Below, one piece after another: positions 1-5,613 of a stretch of DNA of 5,779 bases (positions are counted from its first letter, which is position 1; each line of letters opens with the position of its first letter). The notes beneath the pieces are model-generated. The model made no database searches and was not told the DNA's origin. It saw nothing but the letters and a program-made list of their open reading frames with translations. Origin of the DNA: Cytophagales bacterium (GTDB lineage Bacteria > Bacteroidota > Bacteroidia > Cytophagales > 172606-1); assembly GCA_025455595.1 (NCBI GenBank), contig JALOMD010000228.1, positions 1 through 5,779 of the forward strand. Reading direction: 5' to 3'. A program made the position numbers and the translations under genes.

Positions 1-93
1 AATGTAGTCAGGATTGGGTTCGGGCGAGGTGCTTTCGCATTGGAAGGCGCACAGCAGCAACAACAAAACGGCAATGATAGCATAGGTTTTCAT
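1..93 (-). CDS. N-terminal part of a small putative lipoprotein (runs off the left edge)
   Basis: The reverse strand opens with ATG at 91-93 and stays open for 31 codons to the window edge. The peptide starts MKTYAIIAVLLLLLCAFQC and continues ESTSPEPNPDYI. This is a textbook lipoprotein export signal: a short charged N-terminus (K2), a hydrophobic core of about 13 residues, and a candidate lipidated Cys at residue 19. That Cys is followed by a Ser/Thr/Pro-rich polar linker. The lipobox AFQC is looser than the enterobacterial LAGC consensus, but Bacteroidota lipoproteins often deviate. C15 is an alternative lipidation site. The mature protein lies outside the window, so its function cannot be stated. 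The gene is separated from the upstream minus-strand gene by a strong terminator at 171-198 and so probably has its own promoter in 94-170. No clear promoter is visible there, only a TAGTAGTAGT run directly before the start. Confidence 0.72.
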   Translation of the reverse strand, partial: MKTYAIIAVLLLLLCAFQCESTSPEPNPDYI

Positions 94-170
94 AGTAGTA
101 GTCTTGGGTTTCATTCACTATGACCCCAAAAACGGCCCGATGGTTGCATGGGTGCGAAAATTTTTTCAAC

Positions 171-198
171 AAAAAAACCTCGCGGAGCGGCGAGGTTT
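171..198 (-). terminator. Intrinsic terminator of the 307-1800 secreted-protein gene
   Basis: Arms 175-183 (AAACCTCGC) and 190-198 (GCGAGGTTT) are perfectly complementary over 9 bp, with a 6-nt loop. Read on the minus strand, the GC-rich stem is followed by an uninterrupted T run (complement of A171-A177). It lies about 110 nt beyond the stop codon at 307 and upstream of the lipoprotein gene, so it fits termination of the leftward transcript. Confidence 0.85.
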
Positions 199-232
199 GC
201 GGGCTATCGGCCAACGCCGGTTCAGTTGTTGC

Positions 233-263
233 GGCGTTTTGGGCAAAAATTGCCTAAAACGCC
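233..263 (+). repeat. Palindromic repeat, copy 1 (14-bp arms)
   Basis: Arms 233-246 and 250-263 (GGCGTTTTGGGCAA / TTGCCTAAAACGCC) are complementary around a 3-nt A loop, apart from one G-T position. That position becomes a G-U wobble only if the plus strand is transcribed. Nearly the same palindrome occurs at 1903-1932 in the opposite orientation. This copy lies in the 3' untranslated region of the 307-1800 gene, between its stop and its terminator. It has no T run on either side and is unlikely to terminate by itself. Confidence 0.8.
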
Positions 264-306
264 TTGTATGTTAGTGTGTCAGTGTTTTTTGTTCCAGTTG
301 TATAGG

Positions 307-1800
307 TCAATGAAAATCCCGCAGGCTTACCTGATCCATGTGCACGCTGCCTTGGCTATACACCACCAGCAGGAAATCAGACTCGTTTGCCAGCGGGTAA
401 ACAGCAAAGCCGCATCTTTCGCCCGAACGCGGAAACTTCAGGCCCACGTTCAAGTAACGAACCACCGGCTCGTGGATGTGGCTGAGGCGGCACACGCCCA
501 GCCGCGACCGGGCGTTGTCGCGTTCCTCAAAGAAAACTACTTTCTCGTGCGACCCGGCCACAGAGCTGAGTAGCTTGAAATCAAACACACCAGCGCCTTT
601 CAGGCTGTTCACAATGGCCAAACGGGGTACGTGGTCGTGGGTCAGCGACTTGACCGATGGTTCTTTCGCAATCCGCGAGACGCTTTCGGGACGACCTTGT
701 GCATCCAACCTGATGGCGAGCATGTCGTAGGTGCGGTACGTTTCAATCGGATCCATCAACAAGAATCCTTCGCCAACAAGCCACCGGGCTGTTCGCGCTG
801 CGGCCGACGCATTTGTTCGGTTGGGAACTTCGTCGAACGTTTCCATAAGCAACCAATAACCGTTGTCGCTCCTGACAAAAGCCTGAACCACTGCCTGATG
901 GTCTGACAGGACAATGTTTTTGTCGCGGCACAACGGAACCAAGTCTTTTTGCCAGTCCAAAGCCCGGTGCAGAACGTTTTTTCCGTCCGCATCCAAAATA
1001 GTCACAAAAACGCCATTGCATTCCTGGGGATCGGCTCCGTTCTCAACCATCAAGACTCCCGCCAGCCTGGTCTCGTTCGCATCGTTATCCACCACCGTCG
1101 TAATTTGGGTCGGTTGTTGTTCGTGCAACAGCCTGTCAAACGCCACGTTGCCGGTGTGGCTGTCCAGTGCCAGCAGTCTTTCGTAGCTCAGGGTAAGGGT
1201 TGACAGAAAATTGTCGGAGAACGTCAGCAAGAGCAACAGCCGGTTGTTTTCGGCATTTGCCTTTCGGACAACAATCTGTCTAACTGGCAATTCGATTTGT
1301 TTTTCCCAAACATCGGCGTGGCTGGCGTTGCGTTTTCTGACCGTCAACAACTTTTTCTTAAGTTCAATCAAAAAATACGCGGAACTATCGGCCGAGGCTA
1401 TCAACTGCGCCGGTGCCACACCTTTCGCTTCCGTTTGGTCGGTTGGTTTGCCTTGGTTATCGAAGCCCAACCGAACCGTCACCGATCTGGACGCGTTGGT
1501 GAGCTGCACAACGTAACCGCCGCGCACCGCCAATGCGTTGTCAAGCACATACGAGCCTTGGCGCGTGACGCTTTGCTCGGAAACCATGCGTTGGGCCGGA
1601 TCGTGAAAACGGAGCAGGAAATCAGTGGCACCGCCCACTTTGCTGCGCGTCGTGACCAACAGCGAATGGCCACCGGTGCCGCGCACAAAATCCACGTGGT
1701 CGAATTTGCCATCAGGTACGTTTATGGATTGCGGCTCTTGCCCACAGGCATCAGGTAGCTGCCATATGCAGCAGAGGAGAAGAAGCAACAGTGGTTTCAT
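307..1800 (-). CDS. Large secreted protein of unknown function, possible beta-propeller-like fold
   Basis: I do not recognise a named family. The chosen ATG at 1798-1800 gives 497 aa and places a signal peptide at the very N-terminus: MKPLLLLLLCCIWQLPDACG followed by QE, with likely cleavage after ACG (residue 20). An in-frame TTG 15 nt upstream would add MPLNP and is less likely. The mature protein has no further membrane segment. It is rich in alternating hydrophobic strands, and a strand-turn motif of the type hydrophobic-D-x-x-G recurs near residues 114-117, 213-217 (DSHTG), 270-273 and 366-369. This is the kind of turn found in PQQ/WD-like propeller blades, so a repeated all-beta fold is an inference, not a family match. 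Four or more Cys are scattered through the mature part. It is monocistronic as judged by a terminator on each side (171-198 downstream, 1896-1932 upstream). The location is likely periplasm or cell surface. Confidence 0.85.
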   Translation of the reverse strand: MKPLLLLLLCCIWQLPDACGQEPQSINVPDGKFDHVDFVRGTGGHSLLVTTRSKVGGATDFLLRFHDPAQRMVSEQSVTRQGSYVLDNALAVRGGYVVQLTNASRSVTVRLGFDNQGKPTDQTEAKGVAPAQLIASADSSAYFLIELKKKLLTVRKRNASHADVWEKQIELPVRQIVVRKANAENNRLLLLLTFSDNFLSTLTLSYERLLALDSHTGNVAFDRLLHEQQPTQITTVVDNDANETRLAGVLMVENGADPQECNGVFVTILDADGKNVLHRALDWQKDLVPLCRDKNIVLSDHQAVVQAFVRSDNGYWLLMETFDEVPNRTNASAAARTARWLVGEGFLLMDPIETYRTYDMLAIRLDAQGRPESVSRIAKEPSVKSLTHDHVPRLAIVNSLKGAGVFDFKLLSSVAGSHEKVVFFEERDNARSRLGVCRLSHIHEPVVRYLNVGLKFPRSGERCGFAVYPLANESDFLLVVYSQGSVHMDQVSLRDFH

Positions 1801-1834
1801 GGGGTTCAAAGGCAACGCGGTTAAACCTTTTAAA

Positions 1835-1851
1835 CAATAGAGTTACTATTG
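1835..1851. promoter_or_regulatory. Possible operator upstream of the secreted-protein gene
   Basis: CAATAG-AGTTA-CTATTG is a perfect 6-5-6 inverted repeat centred about 43 nt upstream of the ATG at 1800. It is AT-rich, has no adjoining T run, and sits where a promoter-proximal operator would be expected. No clean TAnnTTTG element is visible in 1801-2057, so the promoter itself is not located. A chance 6-bp inverted repeat in AT-rich DNA cannot be excluded. Confidence 0.3.
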
Positions 1852-1895
1852 CTGATAATCAGTTATTACACAATTTTCACACTGGTTTCCTCTGT

Positions 1896-1932
1896 AATAA
1901 AAGGCGTTTTAGGCAAAAAATGCCCAAAACGC
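1896..1932 (-). terminator. Palindromic repeat copy 2, probably acting as terminator of the 2058-2698 cassette
   Basis: Arms 1904-1915 and 1921-1932 (GCGTTTTAGGCA / TGCCCAAAACGC) pair over 12 positions. The single mismatch becomes G-U in the minus-strand RNA, and the 5-nt loop is all A on the plus strand. On the minus strand the stem is followed by CTTTTATT, a short U-rich tail, so it can serve as a rho-independent terminator for the zinc-finger cassette whose stop is at 2058. It is a near-identical, oppositely oriented copy of the palindrome at 233-263. Confidence 0.6.
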
Positions 1933-2057
1933 AGTCTGTAACTAATGGATTGTTAACCGATAGTAATTCTAATTGCATTGCTCTTAAAACCATCACTATA
2001 AACCAGATGTTTGTGAAAATCGAAAGGAAAAAAATAAATTTTCGGTTTTGAGGTGTT

Positions 2058-2336
2058 CTATTTCTCATCCTCAAAATCGAAATTGCTCAACTTCGGCGGC
2101 GGCAGGTTTTTGAACTGCACGCCCGTTGCCACGCTGCCTTTGCGGTCTTGCTTGGTGTACAGTTCCTGCGCCGTTTCTTCACTTACAATCTGTATTTCCG
2201 AATACGTCGTCTTGCCCGACACCACCGCAAAGCCATACACCCGGTTCGTCTGCGAGCAGTTCACGCAGGTTTTGGTGGTGGGCAATGCTTTCAAACGCGC
2301 CTCCGGTATTTCGTTTCCACAGTGGATGCAATTCAT
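2058..2336 (-). CDS. Short TraR/DksA-type C4 zinc-finger protein
   Basis: This 92-aa protein has a four-Cys zinc site at its extreme N-terminus: C3-x2-C6 and C24-x2-C27. Between them the sequence reads GNEIPEARLKALP, the hallmark of the DksA/TraR zinc finger (CxxCGxxIPxxRLxAxP...CxxC). Canonical DksA carries a long coiled-coil with an acidic tip before this finger, used to reach into the RNA polymerase secondary channel. That part is absent here, so polymerase regulation in the DksA manner should not be assumed. The C-terminal 60 residues are polar, with an IQIVSEETAQELYTKQDRKG segment and an acidic tail (FDFEDEK). I recall similar short finger proteins in Bacteroidota, but this was not checked. 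The start codon overlaps the stop of the preceding gene in an ATGA arrangement at 2333-2336, so the two are probably translationally coupled. A cytoplasmic location is expected. Confidence 0.87.
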   Translation of the reverse strand: MNCIHCGNEIPEARLKALPTTKTCVNCSQTNRVYGFAVVSGKTTYSEIQIVSEETAQELYTKQDRKGSVATGVQFKNLPPPKLSNFDFEDEK

Positions 2337-2698
2337 GTTTGTTTCTCTTCTAAAAAACTAATTAATCGGTGTGTGTTGTGAAAGAAAGTGGTAATGAAAA
2401 TGTCTCTGTTCGGTATTTTCTCAGCAATAGCCACATAGTGGTATCCCTCCTTGTCAAACCTGCGGTCTGTCAAAAATACAGTGATTACCGTATTCTCTGT
2501 GTTTGAAAAACTGTACAGTATTTCTATTTTCGGTAATTCGTCCTCATCGTAAGGCAGAAGCACGTGGTTGTTCCCTATCGGAACGGCTACCATTTCACGG
2601 TGCTCGTACTTCCAAGGAAAGTAAGATTCGTGTTTCTCTATCAAAACGTCTTGCCGATATTCTCGGGCAATTTCTCTAATTTCTTCCGGTAGCCTCAT
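2333..2698 (-). CDS. Conserved-looking hypothetical protein, first gene of a coupled pair
   Basis: This 121-aa protein has no family I recognise. I chose the ATG at 2696-2698; an adjacent in-frame GTG at 2699-2701 would add one residue. Residues 1-20 look helical and charged (PEEIREIAREYRQ). An aromatic patch follows (SYFPWKYEH, 25-33), then a section of alternating hydrophobic beta-like stretches (36-50, 58-78, 86-106), broken by an acidic cluster DEDE at 51-54 and a charged turn at 79-85. There is no signal peptide, membrane segment or Cys, so it is probably cytoplasmic. Its stop codon TGA shares bases with the ATG of the downstream zinc-finger gene (4-nt overlap), strong evidence that this is a real gene cotranscribed with it. 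Upstream, the sufB terminator at 2732-2764 separates it from sufB. The promoter must then lie within the roughly 35 nt before the start or overlap that terminator. No Shine-Dalgarno is visible. Confidence 0.78.
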   Translation of the reverse strand: MRLPEEIREIAREYRQDVLIEKHESYFPWKYEHREMVAVPIGNNHVLLPYDEDELPKIEILYSFSNTENTVITVFLTDRRFDKEGYHYVAIAEKIPNRDIFITTFFHNTHRLISFLEEKQT

Positions 2699-2731
2699 CA
2701 CAAAAAATCATCTTTTTGTATAAAATTACAG

Positions 2732-2764
2732 AAAAAAACCTCAAAACACGATATGTCTTGAGGT
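2732..2764 (-). terminator. Intrinsic terminator of sufB
   Basis: On the minus strand, 2764-2758 (ACCTCAA) pairs with 2744-2738 (TTGAGGT). A G-U pair and two further pairs extend the stem to about 10 bp, with a 7-nt loop. The stem runs straight into seven T (complement of A2732-A2738). It lies about 180 nt beyond the sufB stop at 2943, with the inverted-repeat element between them, and just before the 2698 gene. Confidence 0.8.
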
Positions 2765-2780
2765 CTTGAAAGATACTATT

Positions 2781-2938
2781 CCGAATCAGGATTTTCAGGA
2801 TTGACAGAAAAAACAGAATTGCCCGCTTATTTCTTGGGCCGATTCGAGCCTCTGTGCCTGCTTTCTATCCGCAGAAGCAAGTCCGTACGGGTTTTTAGAA
2901 TTCCGTTTTTCCTGTCAATCCCGAAAATCCTGATTCAG
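2781..2938. repeat. 158-bp inverted-repeat element with 40-bp arms (MITE-like or long-hairpin repeat)
   Basis: The left arm 2781-2820 and the reverse complement of the right arm 2899-2938 agree at 36 of 40 positions. Both begin with the core GAATCAGGATTTTC and carry CAGGATT/CAGG units at roughly 9-13 nt spacing. The 78-bp interior (2821-2898) has no open frame of note and contains the 8-bp palindrome CCGTACGG (2883-2890). A further copy of the arm lies at 5614-5653. No transposase is present and no target-site duplication is evident at the edges. The right arm ends 4 nt from the sufB stop codon, so the element forms part of the sufB 3' untranslated region and would fold into a long hairpin if transcribed. 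Confidence 0.85.
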
Positions 2939-2942
2939 ACAA

Positions 2943-4388
2943 TCAACCGACGCTTCCTTCCAAACTAATCGCCAGTAGTTTCTGAGCTTCCACGGCAAAC
3001 TCCATCGGGAGTTGGTTCAGCACTTCTTTGGCGTAGCCGTTTACAATCAGAGCCACAGCCGCTTCAGTGTCAATGCCGCGTTGGTTGCAATAGAAAATCT
3101 GGTCTTCGCCGATTTTCGAGGTCGTGGCTTCGTGCTCCACGCGGGCCGTCGGGTTTTTCACCTCAATGTACGGGAACGTGTGCGCCCCGCATTTGTCGCC
3201 CATCAGCAGCGAATCGCATTGCGTGAAATTGCGGGCACCTTCGGCGCGGCGGCTCACTTCCACCAATCCGCGATACGAATTTTGGCTTTTTCCGGCAGAA
3301 ATACCTTTCGATATAATTCGGCTCTTGGTGTTTTTGCCCAAGTGAATCATCTTGGTTCCGGTGTCGGCTTGCTGGTAGTTGTTGGTTACCGCAACGGAAT
3401 AAAATTCACCCACCGAGTTGTCGCCTTTCAAAATCACCGACGGATACTTCCACGTAATCGCCGAACCGGTTTCCACTTGCGTCCACGAGATTTTGGAGTG
3501 GTTGCCGAGGCAAATGCCGCGTTTGGTCACAAAGTTGTAGATACCGCCCCGGCCTTCTTTGTCGCCTGGATACCAGTTTTGCACCGTCGAGTACTTGACT
3601 TCCGCGTTTTCCAACGATACTATTTCCACCACGGCGGCGTGCAGTTGGTTTTCGTCGCGCATCGGGGCCGTGCAGCCTTCGAGGTAGCTCACGTAGCTGC
3701 CTTCTTCGGCCACAATCAGGGTGCGTTCAAACTGACCGGTTTCTTTGGCGTTGATGCGGAAATACGTCGAAAGTTCCATCGGGCAACGCACGCCTTTCGG
3801 GATGAACACGAACGAACCGTCGCTGAAAACCGCCGAGTTCAGGGCTGAAAAATAGTTGTCATGCGCCGGAACCACCGAACCCAAGTACTTGCGCACCAGT
3901 TCGGGGTGTTCCTGAATGGCTTCGCTCATTGAGCAGAAAATAATGCCCAGTTCGCCGAGTGTCTTTTTATAAGTAGTAGCAATGGAAACGCTGTCAATCA
4001 CCGCATCCACGGCCACGCCGGTGAGGCGTTTCTGCTCGTTCAGCGAAATGCCCAGTTTCTCGAACGTGGCCCGCAGTTCGGGGTCAATTTCGTCCAAGCT
4101 TTTGGGCGTTGCCTTTTGCTTGGGAGCCGAGTAGTAGATAACGTCTTGGTAGTTGATTTCCGGGAACGTCACGTTGGCCCATTCCGGCGATTTCATTTCC
4201 AGCCACTGCCGGTATGCCTTCAACCGCCATTCCAGCATCCACTCGGGTTCATTCTTCTTTTCCGAAATGAATCGAACTATATCTTCGCTCAAACCCTTGG
4301 GAGCCGAATCGGTCTCGATGATGGTCTCGAAACCGTATTTGTACTCCGACTGGGTAATATCTTCGAGAAGTTGCGTGTCTTTGCTCAT
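2943..4388 (-). CDS. sufB: Fe-S cluster assembly scaffold protein SufB
   Basis: SufB is the scaffold subunit of the cytoplasmic SufBC2D complex, which receives sulfur from SufS/SufE and builds nascent Fe-S clusters for apoproteins. The 481-aa length is normal for the family. Residues 1 to about 170 form the helical N-terminal region; about 185-420 the beta-helix core with signatures such as FIPKGVRCPMELSTYFRINA, YLEGCTAP, STVQNWYPGD and SAITWKYPS; about 430-481 the conserved helical end (EFAVEAQKLLAISLEGSVG). By my recalled alignment to E. coli SufB, the functional residues are all present: R211, N213, C239, Q270, W272, K289 (R226, N228, C254, Q285, W287, K303) and C391, E418, H419, E420 (C405, E432, H433, E434). 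The protein therefore looks intact and active. Its ATG at 4386-4388 follows the N-terminal pattern expected for the family. No sufC, sufD or sufS adjoins it. Downstream lie a repeat element and a terminator, so it appears transcribed alone. Confidence 0.98.
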   Translation of the reverse strand: MSKDTQLLEDITQSEYKYGFETIIETDSAPKGLSEDIVRFISEKKNEPEWMLEWRLKAYRQWLEMKSPEWANVTFPEINYQDVIYYSAPKQKATPKSLDEIDPELRATFEKLGISLNEQKRLTGVAVDAVIDSVSIATTYKKTLGELGIIFCSMSEAIQEHPELVRKYLGSVVPAHDNYFSALNSAVFSDGSFVFIPKGVRCPMELSTYFRINAKETGQFERTLIVAEEGSYVSYLEGCTAPMRDENQLHAAVVEIVSLENAEVKYSTVQNWYPGDKEGRGGIYNFVTKRGICLGNHSKISWTQVETGSAITWKYPSVILKGDNSVGEFYSVAVTNNYQQADTGTKMIHLGKNTKSRIISKGISAGKSQNSYRGLVEVSRRAEGARNFTQCDSLLMGDKCGAHTFPYIEVKNPTARVEHEATTSKIGEDQIFYCNQRGIDTEAAVALIVNGYAKEVLNQLPMEFAVEAQKLLAISLEGSVG

Positions 4389-4405
4389 GACTGCCGACGT
4401 TTATT

Positions 4406-4418
4406 TAGAATAATTCTA
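4406..4418. promoter_or_regulatory. Possible Fur-like operator in the sufB leader
   Basis: TAGAAT-A-ATTCTA is a perfect 6-1-6 palindrome. It lies just downstream of the -7 motif at 4427-4434 and 18 nt before the sufB start. With its flanks it resembles the 7-1-7 Fur box (TGATAATnATTATCA) at about 9 of 14 arm positions. Control of suf genes by iron-responsive repressors is well known, so the position is plausible. The match is partial and the region AT-rich. Confidence 0.35.
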
Positions 4419-4426
4419 TTTAGTTA

Positions 4427-4434
4427 CAAATATA
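4427..4434 (-). promoter_or_regulatory. Probable -7 promoter element of sufB
   Basis: The minus strand reads TATATTTG, an exact match to the Bacteroidota -7 consensus TAnnTTTG, 38 nt upstream of the sufB ATG. No TTG lies at the usual 17-23 nt spacing; the nearest upstream one (4463-4465) is 28 nt away. The -33 part is therefore weak and the call rests on the -7 motif and location. Confidence 0.55.
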
Positions 4435-4567
4435 GGCCAAAAAAAGTTTCTTCTGTTACCCTCAACTAACAAAAATTTTACGCCTTTTGTTTTGGTGTCT
4501 CTCTTTGCCGAGCAGGTTTGCAAGCATTCAGTCGATGACAATTACGATGAAAGAGCGGCTTTTTGGG

Positions 4568-4578
4568 TGTACCGTACA
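4568..4578. promoter_or_regulatory. Short palindrome upstream of the outer-membrane protein promoter
   Basis: TGTAC-C-GTACA is a perfect 5-1-5 palindrome flanked by a T run on the left and an A run on the right. It ends 15 nt before the TATATTTG motif on the plus strand, a position suited to activator or repressor binding. No known regulator can be assigned. Confidence 0.25.
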
Positions 4579-4593
4579 AAAAATTAGGTTATC

Positions 4594-4601
4594 TATATTT
4601 G
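4594..4601 (+). promoter_or_regulatory. Candidate -7 promoter element for the outer-membrane protein gene
   Basis: The plus strand reads TATATTTG, an exact TAnnTTTG match, about 180 nt upstream of the ATG at 4783. Use of this promoter would give a long AT-rich 5' leader. The only TTG upstream (4563-4565) is 28 nt away, outside the usual spacing. A poorer near-match (TACTTTTTG, around 4667-4675) lies closer to the gene and is an alternative. Confidence 0.4.
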
Positions 4602-4612
4602 TTAACATAAAA

Positions 4613-4628
4613 TATTGATATTTCAATA
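4613..4628. promoter_or_regulatory. Possible operator downstream of the plus-strand -7 motif
   Basis: TATTGA-TATT-TCAATA is a perfect 6-4-6 inverted repeat 11 nt downstream of the TATATTTG motif, roughly over the expected transcription start. That is a common repressor position. The surrounding DNA is very AT-rich, so chance is a real possibility. Confidence 0.3.
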
Positions 4629-4782
4629 AAGATATACATTAAATTAAGTATTTACACTTATTTCATACTTTTTGTTTGGTCTTTTAAAACACTTGGCGGC
4701 GAAATGGGTTAAGAAGCATAGTAAAAGTAAAACAGACTTTTGTCTTGTATTTTGTTACCAATTTCCACCTAACCAAACTATT

Positions 4783-5544
4783 ATGAAAATGAGAAAGATT
4801 ACTTTCAGTCTTTTGGCCGTGTTGTGTGCTTGTTCCTTTGCTTTCGGGCAAGAAGAGAAAAAAGCAACTTTTTCAGTGACCATGAACCAAGACTCGTTCT
4901 TCGGTTTCTACCCGGCCATATCGGGTGCTTACCAGATGAGCGACAAAGTGGAATGGACTTTCTACGGCATTTTTTGGACTACGCCTTCGTTCGGCACGGG
5001 CGGCGGCGGCGGTTTGTGGACGGAGTTCGGCACGGGCGTGAATCTGTCTTTGGCTGAAGGCAAACTGAAACTGAACCCGCAAGTCGGCATTTTGAACGGA
5101 AGGCTGCTTTCGAATGGTGATTTCCCAATGTTTCTGGAAGGGGTCGTACCCAGCCTGACGGCAAACCTGAGCACTGACCGGCTCGAAGGCCAGCTTTACG
5201 CAGGCTATTACGCGGCATTGCGCACGGGTCAAAGGCGGCGCAGCGACGCTGACCCTACTTTGGTTGACGCACCCAGCCGCAACAATTTCCTGCACTGGTG
5301 GATTAACGCCGGTTATAAAGTGACTCCGGCGTTTTCGTTCGGTGGCCATTTTGAACACTTGCGGTCAAACCCCAGCGAAGGCGAAAGCTCCAATCTCTAC
5401 CAGTGGGTAGGCCCGTATGTGCAGGCTTCCATCCCTTCGAAAGGAATTACGGTTCGCTTCACCGGCGGTGCCGACATCACCGACCGGCCCGCCACAGACG
5501 GCACCAGTTCGTTCTACAAACTATCGGCTACTTTCGGTTTCTAA
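4783..5544 (+). CDS. Exported, probably outer-membrane beta-barrel protein (possibly DUF6733-type)
   Basis: The ATG at 4783 gives 253 aa and a clear signal peptide, MKMRKITFSLLAVLCACSFAFG followed by QEEKK, with cleavage expected after G22. An earlier in-frame ATG at 4672 would bury this signal, and the ATG at 4789 is also possible. The mature part is made of short amphipathic strands with many aromatic residues (for example FFGFYPAISGAYQMSD at 39-54 and YGIFWTTPSF at 61-70) and a glycine-rich turn GTGGGGG at 71-77. A charged loop lies at 148-167 (TGQRRRSDADPTLVDAPSRN, likely surface-exposed). The chain ends SFYKLSATFGF, an alternating strand with a terminal Phe, which is the usual C-terminal signal for Bam-dependent barrel insertion. 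The sequence reminds me of the Bacteroidota family DUF6733, recalled and not verified. No substrate can be proposed. It is monocistronic, with its own terminator at 5585-5611. Confidence 0.85.
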   Translation: MKMRKITFSLLAVLCACSFAFGQEEKKATFSVTMNQDSFFGFYPAISGAYQMSDKVEWTFYGIFWTTPSFGTGGGGGLWTEFGTGVNLSLAEGKLKLNPQVGILNGRLLSNGDFPMFLEGVVPSLTANLSTDRLEGQLYAGYYAALRTGQRRRSDADPTLVDAPSRNNFLHWWINAGYKVTPAFSFGGHFEHLRSNPSEGESSNLYQWVGPYVQASIPSKGITVRFTGGADITDRPATDGTSSFYKLSATFGF

Positions 5545-5559
5545 AAGAAGCCTCACCCC

Positions 5560-5611
5560 AGCCCTCCCGACACGTCGAGACAGGCTTCTCCCATGGAGAA
5601 GGGCTTTTTTT
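5560..5611 (+). terminator. Intrinsic terminator of the outer-membrane protein gene
   Basis: CTTCTCC (5585-5591) pairs perfectly with GGAGAAG (5595-5601) around CAT. A T7 run at 5605-5611 follows after GGC. An outer stem AGCCC (5560-5564) with GGGCT (5601-5605) is an alternative longer fold. It begins about 40 nt after the stop codon at 5544. Confidence 0.75.
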
Positions 5612-5613
5612 GT

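Larger units (their letters stand above)
4389..4782. other. 394-bp AT-rich divergent intergenic region
   Basis: This gap between the divergent starts of sufB (4388, minus) and the outer-membrane protein gene (4783, plus) must hold both promoters. It contains outward-facing TATATTTG motifs at 4427-4434 (minus) and 4594-4601 (plus) and several inverted repeats, listed separately. I see no tRNA, small protein gene or clear riboswitch. An in-frame ATG at 4672 would extend the plus gene by 37 residues, but it bypasses the obvious signal-peptide start. The stretch from about 4580 to 4670 is nearly pure A/T. Confidence 0.6.

Noticed and set aside
148..573. 141-codon plus-strand open frame at the left
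   Set aside because: It runs through the terminator at 171-198, the palindrome at 233-263 and the 3' end of the secreted-protein gene in antisense; no start signal or family features.
1297..1758. 153-codon plus-strand open frame inside the secreted-protein gene
   Set aside because: Antisense to a gene with a clear signal peptide; low-complexity, His/Arg-rich product.
2781..2938. CRISPR array or transposase-bearing insertion sequence
   Set aside because: The repeats are one inverted pair, not regularly spaced direct repeats, and no open frame for a transposase exists in the 78-bp interior.
3012..3848. 278-codon plus-strand open frame opposite sufB
   Set aside because: It is fully antisense to a gene with intact family signatures. 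Its product is rich in R, H, F and V in the pattern expected from reading conserved codons backwards, with no recognisable motif.
4501..4559. Pseudoknot-like arrangement CTCTTT, GCCG ... AAAGAG, CGGC
   Set aside because: The two pairings cross and are only 4-6 bp with a 40-nt loop; no known RNA class fits and chance is likely.
4672..4782. Upstream in-frame ATG extending the outer-membrane protein by 37 residues
   Set aside because: The extension is basic and leads with LLKHLAAKWVKKHSK, which would place the genuine signal peptide internally; the start at 4783 explains the sequence better.
4873..5358. 161-codon minus-strand open frame opposite the outer-membrane protein gene
   Set aside because: Antisense shadow; the plus strand carries the signal peptide and C-terminal barrel signature.
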